Below, piece after piece: positions 1 to 7,746 of a DNA stretch of 22,130 nt. Source of the DNA: DATDOO01 sp035293245 (GTDB lineage Bacteria > Pseudomonadota > Gammaproteobacteria > Methylococcales > Methylococcaceae); contig DATDOO010000264.1 in NCBI GenBank assembly GCA_035293245.1, forward strand, positions 1-22,130. Direction: 5' to 3'. The notes beneath the pieces are model-generated. The model was given only the letters and a program-made list of their open reading frames with translations. It was not told where the DNA came from and did no database searches. The stretch's first letter is position 1. Each line of letters begins with the position of its first letter. The position numbers and the translations under genes are program-made.

Positions 1-1094
1 CCCCCGCCGAAGCCGCCTCCCCCGCCGCCGAACACCTGGCTCAGGGTTCCGGCCAACTGGATGGCGTCCACGTGCTGCACCCGGTACACGTGCATGTTGC
101 CGCCGCCCGCCGCGTTCGAGCGGTCCAGCCGCTCCACCCACAGCTTCATCTCTTCCAGGTAGGCGGGCTGGGCGGTGATGGCCATCACGGCGTTGAGGCG
201 CTCGACGGGCAAGAGGCGGATGACGCCGGCCAGCGGGCCGCCCGCCCCTTCGCCGAACATGGCCTGCAGTTCGCCGAAAATGGTGTTGACCGCCACGTTT
301 TTCAACGGGTACAGGCCGAAGGACATGCCCTTGAGGAAATTGACGTCGAACACCTGCACGGTTTCGATCACCCGCTCCAGGTCGTCGCCGCTGCCGGCCA
401 GGAACATCAGGTTGCGCAGCGGATCGACCTTGATGACCGACTTCGGCGGCATGATCGGCTCCAGGATGGTCTGCATTTCCTGCGCGCCGACGTACTTGAG
501 GGGAATCACCTGAAGGCGATAACCCGATACGCCCCCCAGCCGGCCGCGCGCCGGACCCTCGCTGTCGGGCTCGATGCGGTAACCGCCCTTGTCCTCGATC
601 AGCACGGCGCCGTTCATGTGCAGCAGCATCTCCAGGGTGGGGATGAGTTCCTCGTCGGTCAGCGGGTCGGAGGTGCGCAGGGTGACGCGGCCGCTGACCT
701 TGGGACTGATGACGTAGTTCTTTTTCAGCGATTCGCCCAGGATGACCTTGGCCACTTCGCCCAGGTCGGCGTCGTCGAAATTGAGGCTGTATTTGCCATC
801 CTCCGCCGGACCCGCCTTTTTCTTCGGCGGCGTGCCGACTTGCGCGGCGCGGGCGGCAAAAAGCTCCGCCTCGGCCATGCGGGCGGTCGTAGCCGCCGAG
901 TCGCCGACGGCTTCCGGTACCCCGGTTTCCGCATCCTGCGCCGGCTTGCTTGCCGGCAAGCGGATGGGGTTTTCCTCGACGCGCGGGCCGATCAGCTCAC
1001 AGGAAGAAAGGGCGAACGCTCCCGCCAGCAACGGCAAAATCCGGGCGTAGCGTCGCAAACGTTTGTTTTCCCGCACCATGTCACCCTTGTTCAT
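1..1094 (-). CDS. gspD: Type II secretion system secretin GspD (C-terminus cut by window edge)
   Basis: GspD forms the outer-membrane secretin channel of the T2SS. Only the first 364 residues are present; the gene continues past position 1. The N-terminus has a basic and hydrophobic stretch ending in a lipobox (ALSSC, Cys32), so this is probably a lipoprotein, as reported for Xanthomonas XpsD. Next come a linker (residues 33-100), an N0 domain (about 102-176), N1 (about 191-258), N2 (about 259-338) and the start of N3, which breaks off in a glycine-rich loop (residues 356-364). The start chosen is the ATG at 1094, which overlaps the stop of the preceding gspN-like gene in an ATGA. An alternative ATG lies at 1079. 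It is the last gene of an E-to-D operon. Family assignment is firm. Confidence 0.94.
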   Translation of the reverse strand, partial: MNKGDMVRENKRLRRYARILPLLAGAFALSSCELIGPRVEENPIRLPASKPAQDAETGVPEAVGDSAATTARMAEAELFAARAAQVGTPPKKKAGPAEDGKYSLNFDDADLGEVAKVILGESLKKNYVISPKVSGRVTLRTSDPLTDEELIPTLEMLLHMNGAVLIEDKGGYRIEPDSEGPARGRLGGVSGYRLQVIPLKYVGAQEMQTILEPIMPPKSVIKVDPLRNLMFLAGSGDDLERVIETVQVFDVNFLKGMSFGLYPLKNVAVNTIFGELQAMFGEGAGGPLAGVIRLLPVERLNAVMAITAQPAYLEEMKLWVERLDRSNAAGGGNMHVYRVQHVDAIQLAGTLSQVFGGGGGGFGG

Positions 1095-1687
1095 TCATTC
1101 ACGGTTTTTTCGGTTTTCGGATTCGGCTCGATCTTGCGCGGCTTGTCCGGCTTTCCGTTCCCTTGCCCCGCGGCTGGGGTGGCGGACGCTTCCTTGGGCT
1201 TGGGTTTCTGCAAAAGGAGTTCCATCTTCTCTGCGCCCCGCTCCAGACGGACCCGGTCCGGCAAAATTCCTGTCAACCGCCAGCCCAGCAGCATCTCTTT
1301 TTCCCGCAGGCGATGATACTTGCCATCCTTCTCCTTCAATAGGGCAAGAGTACCACCCGGCGCGGCCACCACCCCGTGCAACTGGGCGTCGAAGGGCTTG
1401 TCGGGCTTGGCCGCTTCCACCTGAACGGGCGGCCGGCGCCCCTGGAAAAACAGCGGGCGCTCCACCAGATCGGCGAAACGCTCCACCTCCGCCAGCGCGA
1501 AATCCTTCTCCGCTGCCGGGTCCTGGGCCACGTCGCCTCCGGTGCGGGCCTGAAGCTCGATGCTTTCGCGCACGGCCCGGTGCGACAGCGTCTTGAAGCC
1601 CCATTCGCCCAGCACCGCCAGCACCAGCAGCGCGCCGGCCACGGCCAGAAAGAGAGGCGTTTCATATTCGCGGGGTATGCGGGGCAT
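1091..1687 (-). CDS. gspN: XpsN-like T2SS inner-membrane protein (GspC/GspN analogue)
   Basis: This 198-residue bitopic protein sits where xpsN sits in Xanthomonas-type T2SS operons, between gspM and gspD. It has one membrane segment near residues 11-29, then a periplasmic region with the RPLFFQGRRP signature (77-86). That signature is typical of the GspC homology region, which contacts the secretin N0 domain. A small beta domain follows (about 100-160), and then a Lys/Pro-rich tail. The expected role is linking the inner-membrane platform to GspD. It starts 2 bases after the gspM stop and overlaps gspD by 4 bases, so translation is probably coupled. There is no separate canonical gspC in view, and this gene most likely fills that role. 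Naming as GspN or GspC differs between databases. Confidence 0.85.
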   Translation of the reverse strand: MPRIPREYETPLFLAVAGALLVLAVLGEWGFKTLSHRAVRESIELQARTGGDVAQDPAAEKDFALAEVERFADLVERPLFFQGRRPPVQVEAAKPDKPFDAQLHGVVAAPGGTLALLKEKDGKYHRLREKEMLLGWRLTGILPDRVRLERGAEKMELLLQKPKPKEASATPAAGQGNGKPDKPRKIEPNPKTEKTVNE

Positions 1688-1689
1688 GG

Positions 1690-2238
1690 CTATTTCGGCC
1701 TCAGGTATCCGTATATCTCGATATCCACGCGCAATTGTCCCGGCTGCGCCTGCCGCCCGCGATCCGCGTTGATGTTGAGGGTGCTCACCAGCAGGTAGGG
1801 GCGGGAGGATTCCACCGCGTGCAGCACTTCACGCAGGGTGTGGATGGTGCCCGTCATGTTGGCGCGCACGCCGACGCGGGTGAAACCCTCCTCCTCGCGC
1901 GGCGCGCTGGCCTGGGTGCTGGTGAGCGTGCCGCCGGCATCCTCGGTCAGTTGCTTGATCCGGGCCTGCAATTCCGCCGCCGCCAGGGCGGGGGTGGCGC
2001 CTTCCAGGAACTGGCCTTCGTCTTCGGTGCGCGCACGGATTTTTTCCGCCTGGGCGTTCCAGTAATCCGCGCTTTGCGCCACGCGGCGCAGCCGGGCGAT
2101 GCGAAAAGCCAGATCCTCGATTTCTTCCGTCCCGGCGCTGAACGCCTGCACGAAAGGATAAACCACCCCGACGCCCAGCAAACCCAGGACGCAGAACAGC
2201 AAGGCAACGGCCAGCGAGCGCGATTTATTCAGTGCCAT
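1690..2238 (-). CDS. gspM: T2SS assembly protein GspM (XpsM type)
   Basis: GspM is a bitopic inner-membrane protein that partners GspL in the assembly platform. The 182 residues comprise a short cytoplasmic N-terminus, one membrane helix (about 9-31), a coiled-coil-like stretch (about 37-75), and a C-terminal ferredoxin-like domain (about 85-182) with the pattern of the T2SSM_b family. The ATG at 2238 is chosen over the longer reading frame because it follows a GAGG Shine-Dalgarno core at 6 bases and gives a normal N-terminus (MALNKSRS). The gene begins inside the end of gspL (14-base overlap) and ends 2 bases before the XpsN-like gene. Position and shape together make the call secure. Confidence 0.88.
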   Translation of the reverse strand: MALNKSRSLAVALLFCVLGLLGVGVVYPFVQAFSAGTEEIEDLAFRIARLRRVAQSADYWNAQAEKIRARTEDEGQFLEGATPALAAAELQARIKQLTEDAGGTLTSTQASAPREEEGFTRVGVRANMTGTIHTLREVLHAVESSRPYLLVSTLNINADRGRQAQPGQLRVDIEIYGYLRPK

Positions 2239-3448
2239 CGCCTGCCTCGCTCGGGGTTTCTTCCGGCGGCAAATCCGCCTCATCGTCCGTCGCACCGTCT
2301 TCGCCGCCGTCCTCCTCGGGTGCGGCGGAAGAAATCCGGCGGTAGTCGTCCCCCGCCGCCGGCGCCGCCAGGTCGGCGCCGAGGCGGAAACGCTCCTGCC
2401 CGCTGGCCGGATCCGGCGTCACCGGGGAAAGAAAGGCCGTGTTGTTGAGATACGGCGAGGCTTCCAGCAAAGCGATCAGGGCCGATGCGGAAGCCGCCTG
2501 CCCCTGCATTTCGATGCGCCGCTCGCGGATCTGCAGGGACGCGACCCAGGCCTGGTCGGGCAGGCGCTGGCTGATGTCCTGGAGCACGGCGAGCGCGGAA
2601 GGATTGCCGATTTTCTTGTCCAATACAAAAGCCGCCGCCCGCTGCAGGTTCTGCGCTTGTTCGCGCAAGGCCTCGACGGTTCGGCTGGCCTGGTTGAGCC
2701 GGCGCTGCTCGTCCCGCAATTCGTCGAGAAAGCGATTGTCGAGCACGGTGGGCAGCGCGCCGACCGCGATCAGCGACACGGACAGCACCGTGGCGAACAC
2801 GGCGGTCAGAATGCGCGGCAGCGAACCGCCGCGCTGCCGGTAGCGCAAGGGCAGCAGGTCGAAACCGCCGTCCCGGTACACGCCGTCGGCGGATTGCACA
2901 TCGACGCGCTCCGGCAACAGACCGGCGTTTTCCAGGGACTGGAGCGCGGCGTCGAGTTCCTCGCGCAGCACCGCCACGAATTCCACGCGCAGCGCCTCCC
3001 CGGGAGCGCCGTCGCTCAAGGGGCGGACATCGTGGTAGAGGGCATTCGCCTTGAAAGGCGTGAAGCGATCCAGTTCGTAGCCGACGACCTGCGACAGGTT
3101 CTCCCGCGTCGCCGGGGGCAGGCTCACGGTGCGGCGCAACACACGGTCGGGAGGAAGCAGCAGGACGCGCTCGACCTCCTGGGCGCCGTGTTCCGCCAGC
3201 ACGTTGGCCAGGAGCGCGGGGCCGGCCTCTTCCAGACGGCGCTTGTCCACGAATCGCGCACCCTCCACCGTCCACAGCCGCAACTCGATGTCCTCGCCCG
3301 CCGGCAGGATCAGCAGGCGCGCTTGCCGGCGGCGCCACCACAGCCGGAATGCTTCCGGAACCAGAAAAGCCAGTTCGCCCTTCCACCAGGCGAAAAAGGA
3401 TTTGTCCTCCGGCAATGCGAACGGAACGAGTTTGGCGAAACGATTCAC
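2225..3448 (-). CDS. gspL: T2SS assembly protein GspL
   Basis: GspL links the cytoplasmic ATPase GspE to the periplasmic platform. From the GTG at 3448 it has 407 residues. A cytoplasmic actin-like/PilM-type region (about 40-205) includes the usual YELDRFTPF stretch. One membrane helix follows (about 213-235), then a coiled coil (about 238-275) and a PilN-like periplasmic domain (about 285-360). The last 32 residues form a very acidic Pro/Glu/Asp tail. The GTG start is preferred because it overlaps the gspK stop in a GTGA; no strong Shine-Dalgarno site is visible, so coupling to gspK is likely. A longer reading frame exists upstream, but it lies inside gspK in another frame. The acidic tail is unusual and is matched by one on GspI. 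Confidence 0.9.
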   Translation of the reverse strand: MNRFAKLVPFALPEDKSFFAWWKGELAFLVPEAFRLWWRRRQARLLILPAGEDIELRLWTVEGARFVDKRRLEEAGPALLANVLAEHGAQEVERVLLLPPDRVLRRTVSLPPATRENLSQVVGYELDRFTPFKANALYHDVRPLSDGAPGEALRVEFVAVLREELDAALQSLENAGLLPERVDVQSADGVYRDGGFDLLPLRYRQRGGSLPRILTAVFATVLSVSLIAVGALPTVLDNRFLDELRDEQRRLNQASRTVEALREQAQNLQRAAAFVLDKKIGNPSALAVLQDISQRLPDQAWVASLQIRERRIEMQGQAASASALIALLEASPYLNNTAFLSPVTPDPASGQERFRLGADLAAPAAGDDYRRISSAAPEEDGGEDGATDDEADLPPEETPSEAGDGTE

Positions 3449-4374
3449 AGCGGTGCGCCGTCCAGCCGGACGGTTTCCAGCGCCTGGCGTTCGAAAAGCG
3501 ATGTTTCGTGCTCGGTGGAACTCATTTTTTCCCGCCAAAAGAGATAAGCCGGCCGGCCGACGCCCGCACGCCCGAGCACCGCCTGCACGGCCGTCGCGCT
3601 GCCGTTTTCCAGACGCGCCTCCGCGCGCATGGCGACCGCGGCATTGTTGCCTTTAGCAAAGGTTATACCACTTGCATTGGCGAGCAGCCCCCCCGCATCC
3701 TGTTTACCTTCCGCAAGGGCATCCAGCATCCCTGCGTCGACGCCGGGCAGCGCCAGCAGCAGCTCGGGCGGGGCGGAGCGCGGATCGATGCCCGCCTGGC
3801 CGGAATAAACCGTCAGCCACGGCGCGACGCGCTGGTATAGCTCGGGACTCATTCCCAGCACCGCCCGCAACTCCTCGACCGCCTCGAAGGGACGGTTGCG
3901 CGGACCGAACTCCCGGCCCGCCAGCCGGTAATCTTCGGCTTCCGCGCCATTGAGTCGACGCAGTTCGTCGGAATCCCGCCAGTCGGCCACGGCGTCGGTC
4001 AATTTCGCCGCTTCGCTGCTGGACAATCCGGCCGCCGTAAAAAAAGCATTCAGCATGGGCTCCTTGACCAAATTCAAGTTGACCTTGCCCGCCTCGTCGC
4101 GCAATTCCAGCCGCACCCGGCCCGCGCCGTAAACCACCTCGTAAACCGCGGCGTTGCTCAGCCAGCGCCCCACGGACTCGGATGCGCGCAGCCGCAGCCA
4201 CGCATACTGCAGCGCGCCGTCCACCAGCGCCTGCGCCTCGCTGCGATCGCGGGCGGTGCGCAACAGCACGCTTTCCCGCCGGACCGACAGGGCAAACGCA
4301 CTGGCCACGACGCTCAGCAGCGTCACCAGCCATAACACCAGAATCAGGGCCACGCCCCGCTGGCCCCAACCCAT
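3445..4374 (-). CDS. gspK: T2SS minor pseudopilin GspK
   Basis: GspK is the large minor pseudopilin that caps the pseudopilus tip with GspI and GspJ. The 309 residues start with a type III leader (MGWGQRG) followed by a hydrophobic helix (VALILVLWLVTLLSVVASAF). It lacks the Glu at mature position 5, which is the family hallmark. The large soluble domain carries the typical NLNLVKEP and DWRDSDELRRLNGAE stretches and the helix-hairpin-helix-like region (about 200-250). The ATG at 4374 is preceded by a GGGGGGAA ribosome site and overlaps the gspJ stop by one base (TGATG). An upstream extension in the same frame lies inside gspJ and is not used. Confidence 0.92.
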   Translation of the reverse strand: MGWGQRGVALILVLWLVTLLSVVASAFALSVRRESVLLRTARDRSEAQALVDGALQYAWLRLRASESVGRWLSNAAVYEVVYGAGRVRLELRDEAGKVNLNLVKEPMLNAFFTAAGLSSSEAAKLTDAVADWRDSDELRRLNGAEAEDYRLAGREFGPRNRPFEAVEELRAVLGMSPELYQRVAPWLTVYSGQAGIDPRSAPPELLLALPGVDAGMLDALAEGKQDAGGLLANASGITFAKGNNAAVAMRAEARLENGSATAVQAVLGRAGVGRPAYLFWREKMSSTEHETSLFERQALETVRLDGAPL

Positions 4375-4964
4375 CAGCGCTTCCCCCCGTTGCGCAAGGC
4401 AACGACGGATTCGAAAGTTCCGTCCTGTGCCTCCACCATAACCCGCACCAGTTGGGGAAGCGCGTTGAAGCGCCACTCTTCCCGCCACTCGGGCAACTTC
4501 CCCTCCGGCGGACGGCCGAAATAGGTAAAGCGCACCTGTTTTACCCCGTCCAGCAAGGGAATGCGCTCCGGCTCGGTCAAGCCGCCCAGCAGGCGCTTGC
4601 CGAAAGGCTCCAGAACGACGCCCAGCACGTCGCGGACCTGGCCCAGGTCGAAACCATACCGCATCCCCTGCCCCACGTATTCGGGCGGAAATGCCACGAA
4701 ACGCACCGCCTGGGGAGCGCCGATGAAGCTGAACACGGGGGTCTGCCCGCTGAAATCGTCCTGGGCCGGCAGTGCGTTGGCCAGATAATTGCGCAGAAAC
4801 CCCATGACGGCCATCCGGTTTTCCAGGCGCTGCATCCGCGTCTCTCCGGCGTCCCAACTGCGGATGCCGGTTCTCAGGACGGCGAAGCCCACGGCCGCAA
4901 TCACGCTCACCAGCGTCATCGCCAGCACGACTTCGAGCAGGGTAAAGCCGCGGCTGGGGCGCAT
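4374..4964 (-). CDS. gspJ: T2SS minor pseudopilin GspJ
   Basis: GspJ is a minor pseudopilin of the tip complex. The 196-residue product has a prepilin leader MRPSRG, cleavage expected after Gly6, then FTLLE with the conserved Glu5 and a hydrophobic helix to about residue 27. The globular domain (about 40-190) includes FSFIGAP and the RVRF/FTYFG-type beta strands usual for the family. The ATG at 4964 is chosen because AGGA lies 5 bases upstream and it starts just after the gspI stop. An ATG at 4976 would add four residues. Prepilin peptidase is not encoded in this window and must be elsewhere. Confidence 0.92.
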   Translation of the reverse strand: MRPSRGFTLLEVVLAMTLVSVIAAVGFAVLRTGIRSWDAGETRMQRLENRMAVMGFLRNYLANALPAQDDFSGQTPVFSFIGAPQAVRFVAFPPEYVGQGMRYGFDLGQVRDVLGVVLEPFGKRLLGGLTEPERIPLLDGVKQVRFTYFGRPPEGKLPEWREEWRFNALPQLVRVMVEAQDGTFESVVALRNGGKR

Positions 4965-4965
4965 T

Positions 4966-5466
4966 CTATTCCTCATCGGCTCCGTCCAAACCGGCATCTT
5001 CGCCGTCCAATGTTTCATTCGTTCCGGCCTCTTCGCCGTCCGAGGTTTCGTCCGTTTCTTCCTCCTCTTCGGACAGGCTCGCTTGCAGCGGCGTGAGCAG
5101 GGTATGCAGCGCGAGGGTACGCGGCGCCTCCTCCGCACCCCAGACCACGGTCACGGCGATGCGGAAATAATCCGGCTTCGCCTCCGTCCCCGCCTCCCCG
5201 AGAAAACCCGGCGCGATGCGGACATTCCAGACCATATCCTCCGCCACCGCACCGCTGCTTTCGCCGGGAAACAGCGTCTCGGCGACGCGAAGCTCCGCCA
5301 GCCTGTTTTCCGCCACGGCGACGGCTTGCGCGTAATCGTCCGCCAGCCCGGCAACGCGCAGTCCATTGCCGAAAATCACCACCGCCACGCTGACGCTGGC
5401 CACCAAAATGGTGAAGGCGACCAGGACTTCGATCAGGGTGAAACCCCCTTGCTTACCGGTTGGCAT
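4966..5466 (-). CDS. gspI: T2SS minor pseudopilin GspI with acidic tail
   Basis: GspI is a minor pseudopilin that helps start pseudopilus assembly. The leader MPTGKQGG precedes FTLIEVLVAF, with the conserved Glu5 and a hydrophobic helix. The core has the normal AENRLAELR helix and beta strands to about residue 128. After that the 166-residue protein carries a tail of about 35 residues made almost only of Glu, Asp, Gly, Thr and Ser, with an internal near-duplication (ETSDGEEAG then ETLDGEDAG). Typical GspI proteins end near residue 125-130, so the tail is an extension. It starts 5 bases after gspH. Confidence 0.92.
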   Translation of the reverse strand: MPTGKQGGFTLIEVLVAFTILVASVSVAVVIFGNGLRVAGLADDYAQAVAVAENRLAELRVAETLFPGESSGAVAEDMVWNVRIAPGFLGEAGTEAKPDYFRIAVTVVWGAEEAPRTLALHTLLTPLQASLSEEEEETDETSDGEEAGTNETLDGEDAGLDGADEE

Positions 5467-5471
5467 GGGAT

Positions 5472-5915
5472 TCAGCCGCCGGAAATCCGCACGGCGCCGG
5501 TCAACCAGTTCACTTCCAACCGCCGCGTCGCGCCATCGCTGTCGATGCGCACCTGGCCGCCGGTCGAGGAACCGTCGGGGAAAAAGCGGATGTAGCCGGC
5601 GCTCCCGCCCGCCGTCTGCACGTCCGCCGTCTTCAGGTGGACGCGCAGGGAATCGGGCAGGTGGCGAATTTTGCGCTCGTCGCCTGCGCGATATTTCCGC
5701 CCTTTCACGTCCAGCCAGAAATCGGCGGGCCGGCCCGCACCGATGGCGCGGGAACGGGTGTAGCGCAGGGCGCTGGCCACCTCACGGGTGGCCGAAGCCA
5801 GTTCGAGCCGTTGCAGCATACCGCCCAGATTGGGCGCGACCAGAGCCAGCGCGATGGCCATCACGGCCAGAACCACCATGATTTCCAGCAGGGTGAAACC
5901 GCGCATCTTCCCCAT
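5472..5915 (-). CDS. gspH: T2SS minor pseudopilin GspH
   Basis: GspH is a minor pseudopilin (147 residues from the ATG at 5915). It has a short leader (MGKMRG), FTLLE with Glu5, a long hydrophobic helix and a GspH/FimT-type beta-rich domain. That domain ends in GYIRFFPDGSSTGG and the strand pattern around VNWLTGAVRI that is typical of the family. A GTG three bases further upstream (5918) is an equal alternative, because an AAGG site stands 5 or 8 bases away respectively. The gene follows gspG after about 24 bases. Confidence 0.93.
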   Translation of the reverse strand: MGKMRGFTLLEIMVVLAVMAIALALVAPNLGGMLQRLELASATREVASALRYTRSRAIGAGRPADFWLDVKGRKYRAGDERKIRHLPDSLRVHLKTADVQTAGGSAGYIRFFPDGSSTGGQVRIDSDGATRRLEVNWLTGAVRISGG

Positions 5916-5939
5916 CACGCAAACCTTCCGGGCAACGCC

Positions 5940-6389
5940 TCATTCCCAACTGTTGATGTCCCGGTCCTCGCCCTCCCCCCCTTCGGCTTCATCCGCGCCC
6001 AGGGAGGAAAGATCGAACTTGCCGTGCTGGCCGGGCGATTTGTATTGATAGGCGTTGCCCCACGGATCGTTGGGTACTTTCTGCTTGCGAAGGTACGGGC
6101 CGTTCCAGCTTCGTGCGCTGGAGGGGCGCTCGATCAGCGCGGTCAAGCCGTCGCTGCTGGAGGGATACCGGCCCTCGTCCAGCTTGTACATGTCCAGGGC
6201 CGCCGCGAGTTCCTCGACCTGCACCCGCGCCGTCTTGGACTTCGATTCGCCCAGGTGTTTCATCACCTGCGGCCCGACCAGCCCGGCCAGCAGGCTGATG
6301 ATGGCCAGCACCACCAACAGTTCGATCAAGGTGAAGCCTGTCCCGAGCCTGGCCGAAAGGCCAGTGGAACGGAAATTTCTTGCCGACAT
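5940..6389 (-). CDS. gspG: T2SS major pseudopilin GspG
   Basis: GspG is the major subunit of the T2SS pseudopilus. The 149-residue precursor has FTLIELLVVLAIISLLAGLVGP with Glu5. The globular domain has the family landmarks: KTARVQVEELAAALDMYKLDEGRYP, WNGPYLRK, DPWGNAYQYKSPG and the calcium-site C-terminus LGADEAEGGEGEDRDINSWE. The leader (18 residues to Gly18) is longer than the common 6-10. The ATG at 6389 is supported by an AGAGGA ribosome site. The gene stands behind a 134-base leader with two hairpins, unlike the other tightly packed pseudopilin genes. This suggests GspG expression is set separately. Confidence 0.96.
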   Translation of the reverse strand: MSARNFRSTGLSARLGTGFTLIELLVVLAIISLLAGLVGPQVMKHLGESKSKTARVQVEELAAALDMYKLDEGRYPSSSDGLTALIERPSSARSWNGPYLRKQKVPNDPWGNAYQYKSPGQHGKFDLSSLGADEAEGGEGEDRDINSWE

Positions 6390-6403
6390 GGAAAATCCTC
6401 TCG

Positions 6404-6464
6404 TTAATGTAAAACTCGCAGCATCCTGATTTTCCCTCTCCCACGGGGAGAGGGTCGGGATGCG
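6404..6464. repeat. Dispersed palindromic repeat upstream of gspG
   Basis: A perfect 9-base-pair hairpin (CCCTCTCCC, loop ACG, GGGAGAGGG at 6434-6454) lies inside a longer imperfect stem (GCATCCTGA at 6421-6429 against TCGGGATGC). One flank, TTAATGTAAAACTCGCAGCA at 6404-6423, matches 17 of 20 bases of a motif flanking the repeat in front of mod (15169-15188). The shared flank and hairpin core show these are copies of one element family. It ends just before the gspG ribosome site. Confidence 0.8.
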
Positions 6465-6465
6465 G

Positions 6466-6524
6466 AAAACGGTCAGGGCAAACGGCCGCTTTGATAATCC
6501 GGGGCGGCTATTTGCCATGACCGT
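6466..6524 (-). terminator. Possible attenuator hairpin after gspF
   Basis: In the transcript direction the arms ACGGTCATGGCAAA (6524-6511) and TTTGCCCTGACCGT (6482-6469) pair with one mismatch, and the inner GCCGC/GCGGC bases extend the stem. The run TTTT ends at 6466. The U-run is short, so partial termination or RNA processing between gspF and gspG is more likely than full termination. The first arm begins at the last base of the gspF stop codon. Confidence 0.35.
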
Positions 6525-7744
6525 CAGAACGCTAAGTCGTTGACGCTCAAGATCGCCATCAGGATGGAGATGATGATGCCGGCGATCATGATACCCAGGC
6601 CGACGATCAAGGCCGGCTCCAGCAAGGCCAGCGCCCGCTGGATGGTCACGCGCGCTTCGCGGTCGTAAGTGGCGGCGACGCGGTCGAGCATTTCGCCGAG
6701 CCGCCCGCTTTCCTCCCCCAGGCGGATCATCTGCACCGCCATTTCCGGAAACAGGGCGCTTTCCATGAGCGCCCCGGTCATGATGCCGCCTTGCCGAATC
6801 TGCTGCACCGCAACGCCCACGGCTTCGCTCATGGCGCGGTTCCCCAGGGTCTCGCGCGCCACGGACAAGGCGTGCAGCAGCGGTACGCCGTTGCCGAGCA
6901 GGGTGGCCAGGGTGCGGGCCAGATCGGCCGTTTCCAGCATCTGCCACAGCATCCCCACGATGGGCCAGTGCAGCACCCGGCGGTCGAAGCGCAGGCGCCG
7001 CTCCTCGTCCTTGAGCCGCCAGCGCAACCACAACCCGCCGGCGATCAGCAGCAGCGCCGCCAGCCAGCCGTAATCCCGCAGACCCTCGGCGACGGCGATG
7101 ACGATGCGCGTCGCCAGGGGTAACTCCCGTTCGGCGCTGGCGAACATCTCCTGGAACTGCGGCACGACGAAAACCAGCAGCACCATGAGCGAGGCCACCG
7201 ACACGATGAGCAGCAGCAACGGGTAGATCAGCGCCGTGGCCACCGTGTCGCGCAGGTCCTTGCTGCGCTCCAGGTGTTCGGAGAGCCGCTCGAGGGTGAC
7301 ATCCAGCGCGCCGCCCAACTCGCCGGCGCGGATCAAATTCAGGTAAAAGCGGGAGAACACGCCTTCCTGGGCCTCCAACGCCTGGGAAAACTGCGCCCCG
7401 CCCTTGACCTTTTCCAGCACCCGCGCCGCCAGAAGACCCAACGGCTTCTCCGCGCCCGCCAGGTTGACCAGAACGCCCAACGCCTTGTCCAACGGAAGCC
7501 CCGCGCTGAGCAGCGTCGCCAGCTCCCGGCTGAACATCGCCACGTCCTTGTGCCCCGGCTGCTTGGCGCCGCCGGAGCGCCGGCCCAGCCAACTCATCAG
7601 CCCCAACCCGTCCGGGGCGACGCGGATGGGCATCAGTCCCTGGCCCTGCAGATCGGCGACCACGGCATCGGGCGTCGGCGCCTCGCGGACGCCTTCCACC
7701 GTCTCGCCGTCCCGGTTCACCGCCTTGAATGCGAAACGCGCCAT
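6524..7744 (-). CDS. gspF: T2SS inner-membrane platform protein GspF
   Basis: GspF is the polytopic platform protein around which the pseudopilus is assembled. Its 406 residues match the normal length. There are two T2SSF repeats (about 69-194 and 271-395) with the paired signatures FSRELATLLSAGLPL / LARTLATLLGNGVPL and FYLNLIRAGELGGAL / MAVQMIRLGEESGRL. Three membrane segments are seen near 170-195, 225-242 and 372-398. The ATG at 7744 lies only 2 bases after the res stop codon. No good Shine-Dalgarno site is present apart from a weak GGTGA further upstream inside res, so its translation may now depend on ribosomes finishing res. In typical xps-type operons gspF directly follows gspE. Confidence 0.96.
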   Translation of the reverse strand: MARFAFKAVNRDGETVEGVREAPTPDAVVADLQGQGLMPIRVAPDGLGLMSWLGRRSGGAKQPGHKDVAMFSRELATLLSAGLPLDKALGVLVNLAGAEKPLGLLAARVLEKVKGGAQFSQALEAQEGVFSRFYLNLIRAGELGGALDVTLERLSEHLERSKDLRDTVATALIYPLLLLIVSVASLMVLLVFVVPQFQEMFASAERELPLATRIVIAVAEGLRDYGWLAALLLIAGGLWLRWRLKDEERRLRFDRRVLHWPIVGMLWQMLETADLARTLATLLGNGVPLLHALSVARETLGNRAMSEAVGVAVQQIRQGGIMTGALMESALFPEMAVQMIRLGEESGRLGEMLDRVAATYDREARVTIQRALALLEPALIVGLGIMIAGIIISILMAILSVNDLAF

Positions 7745-7746
7745 GG

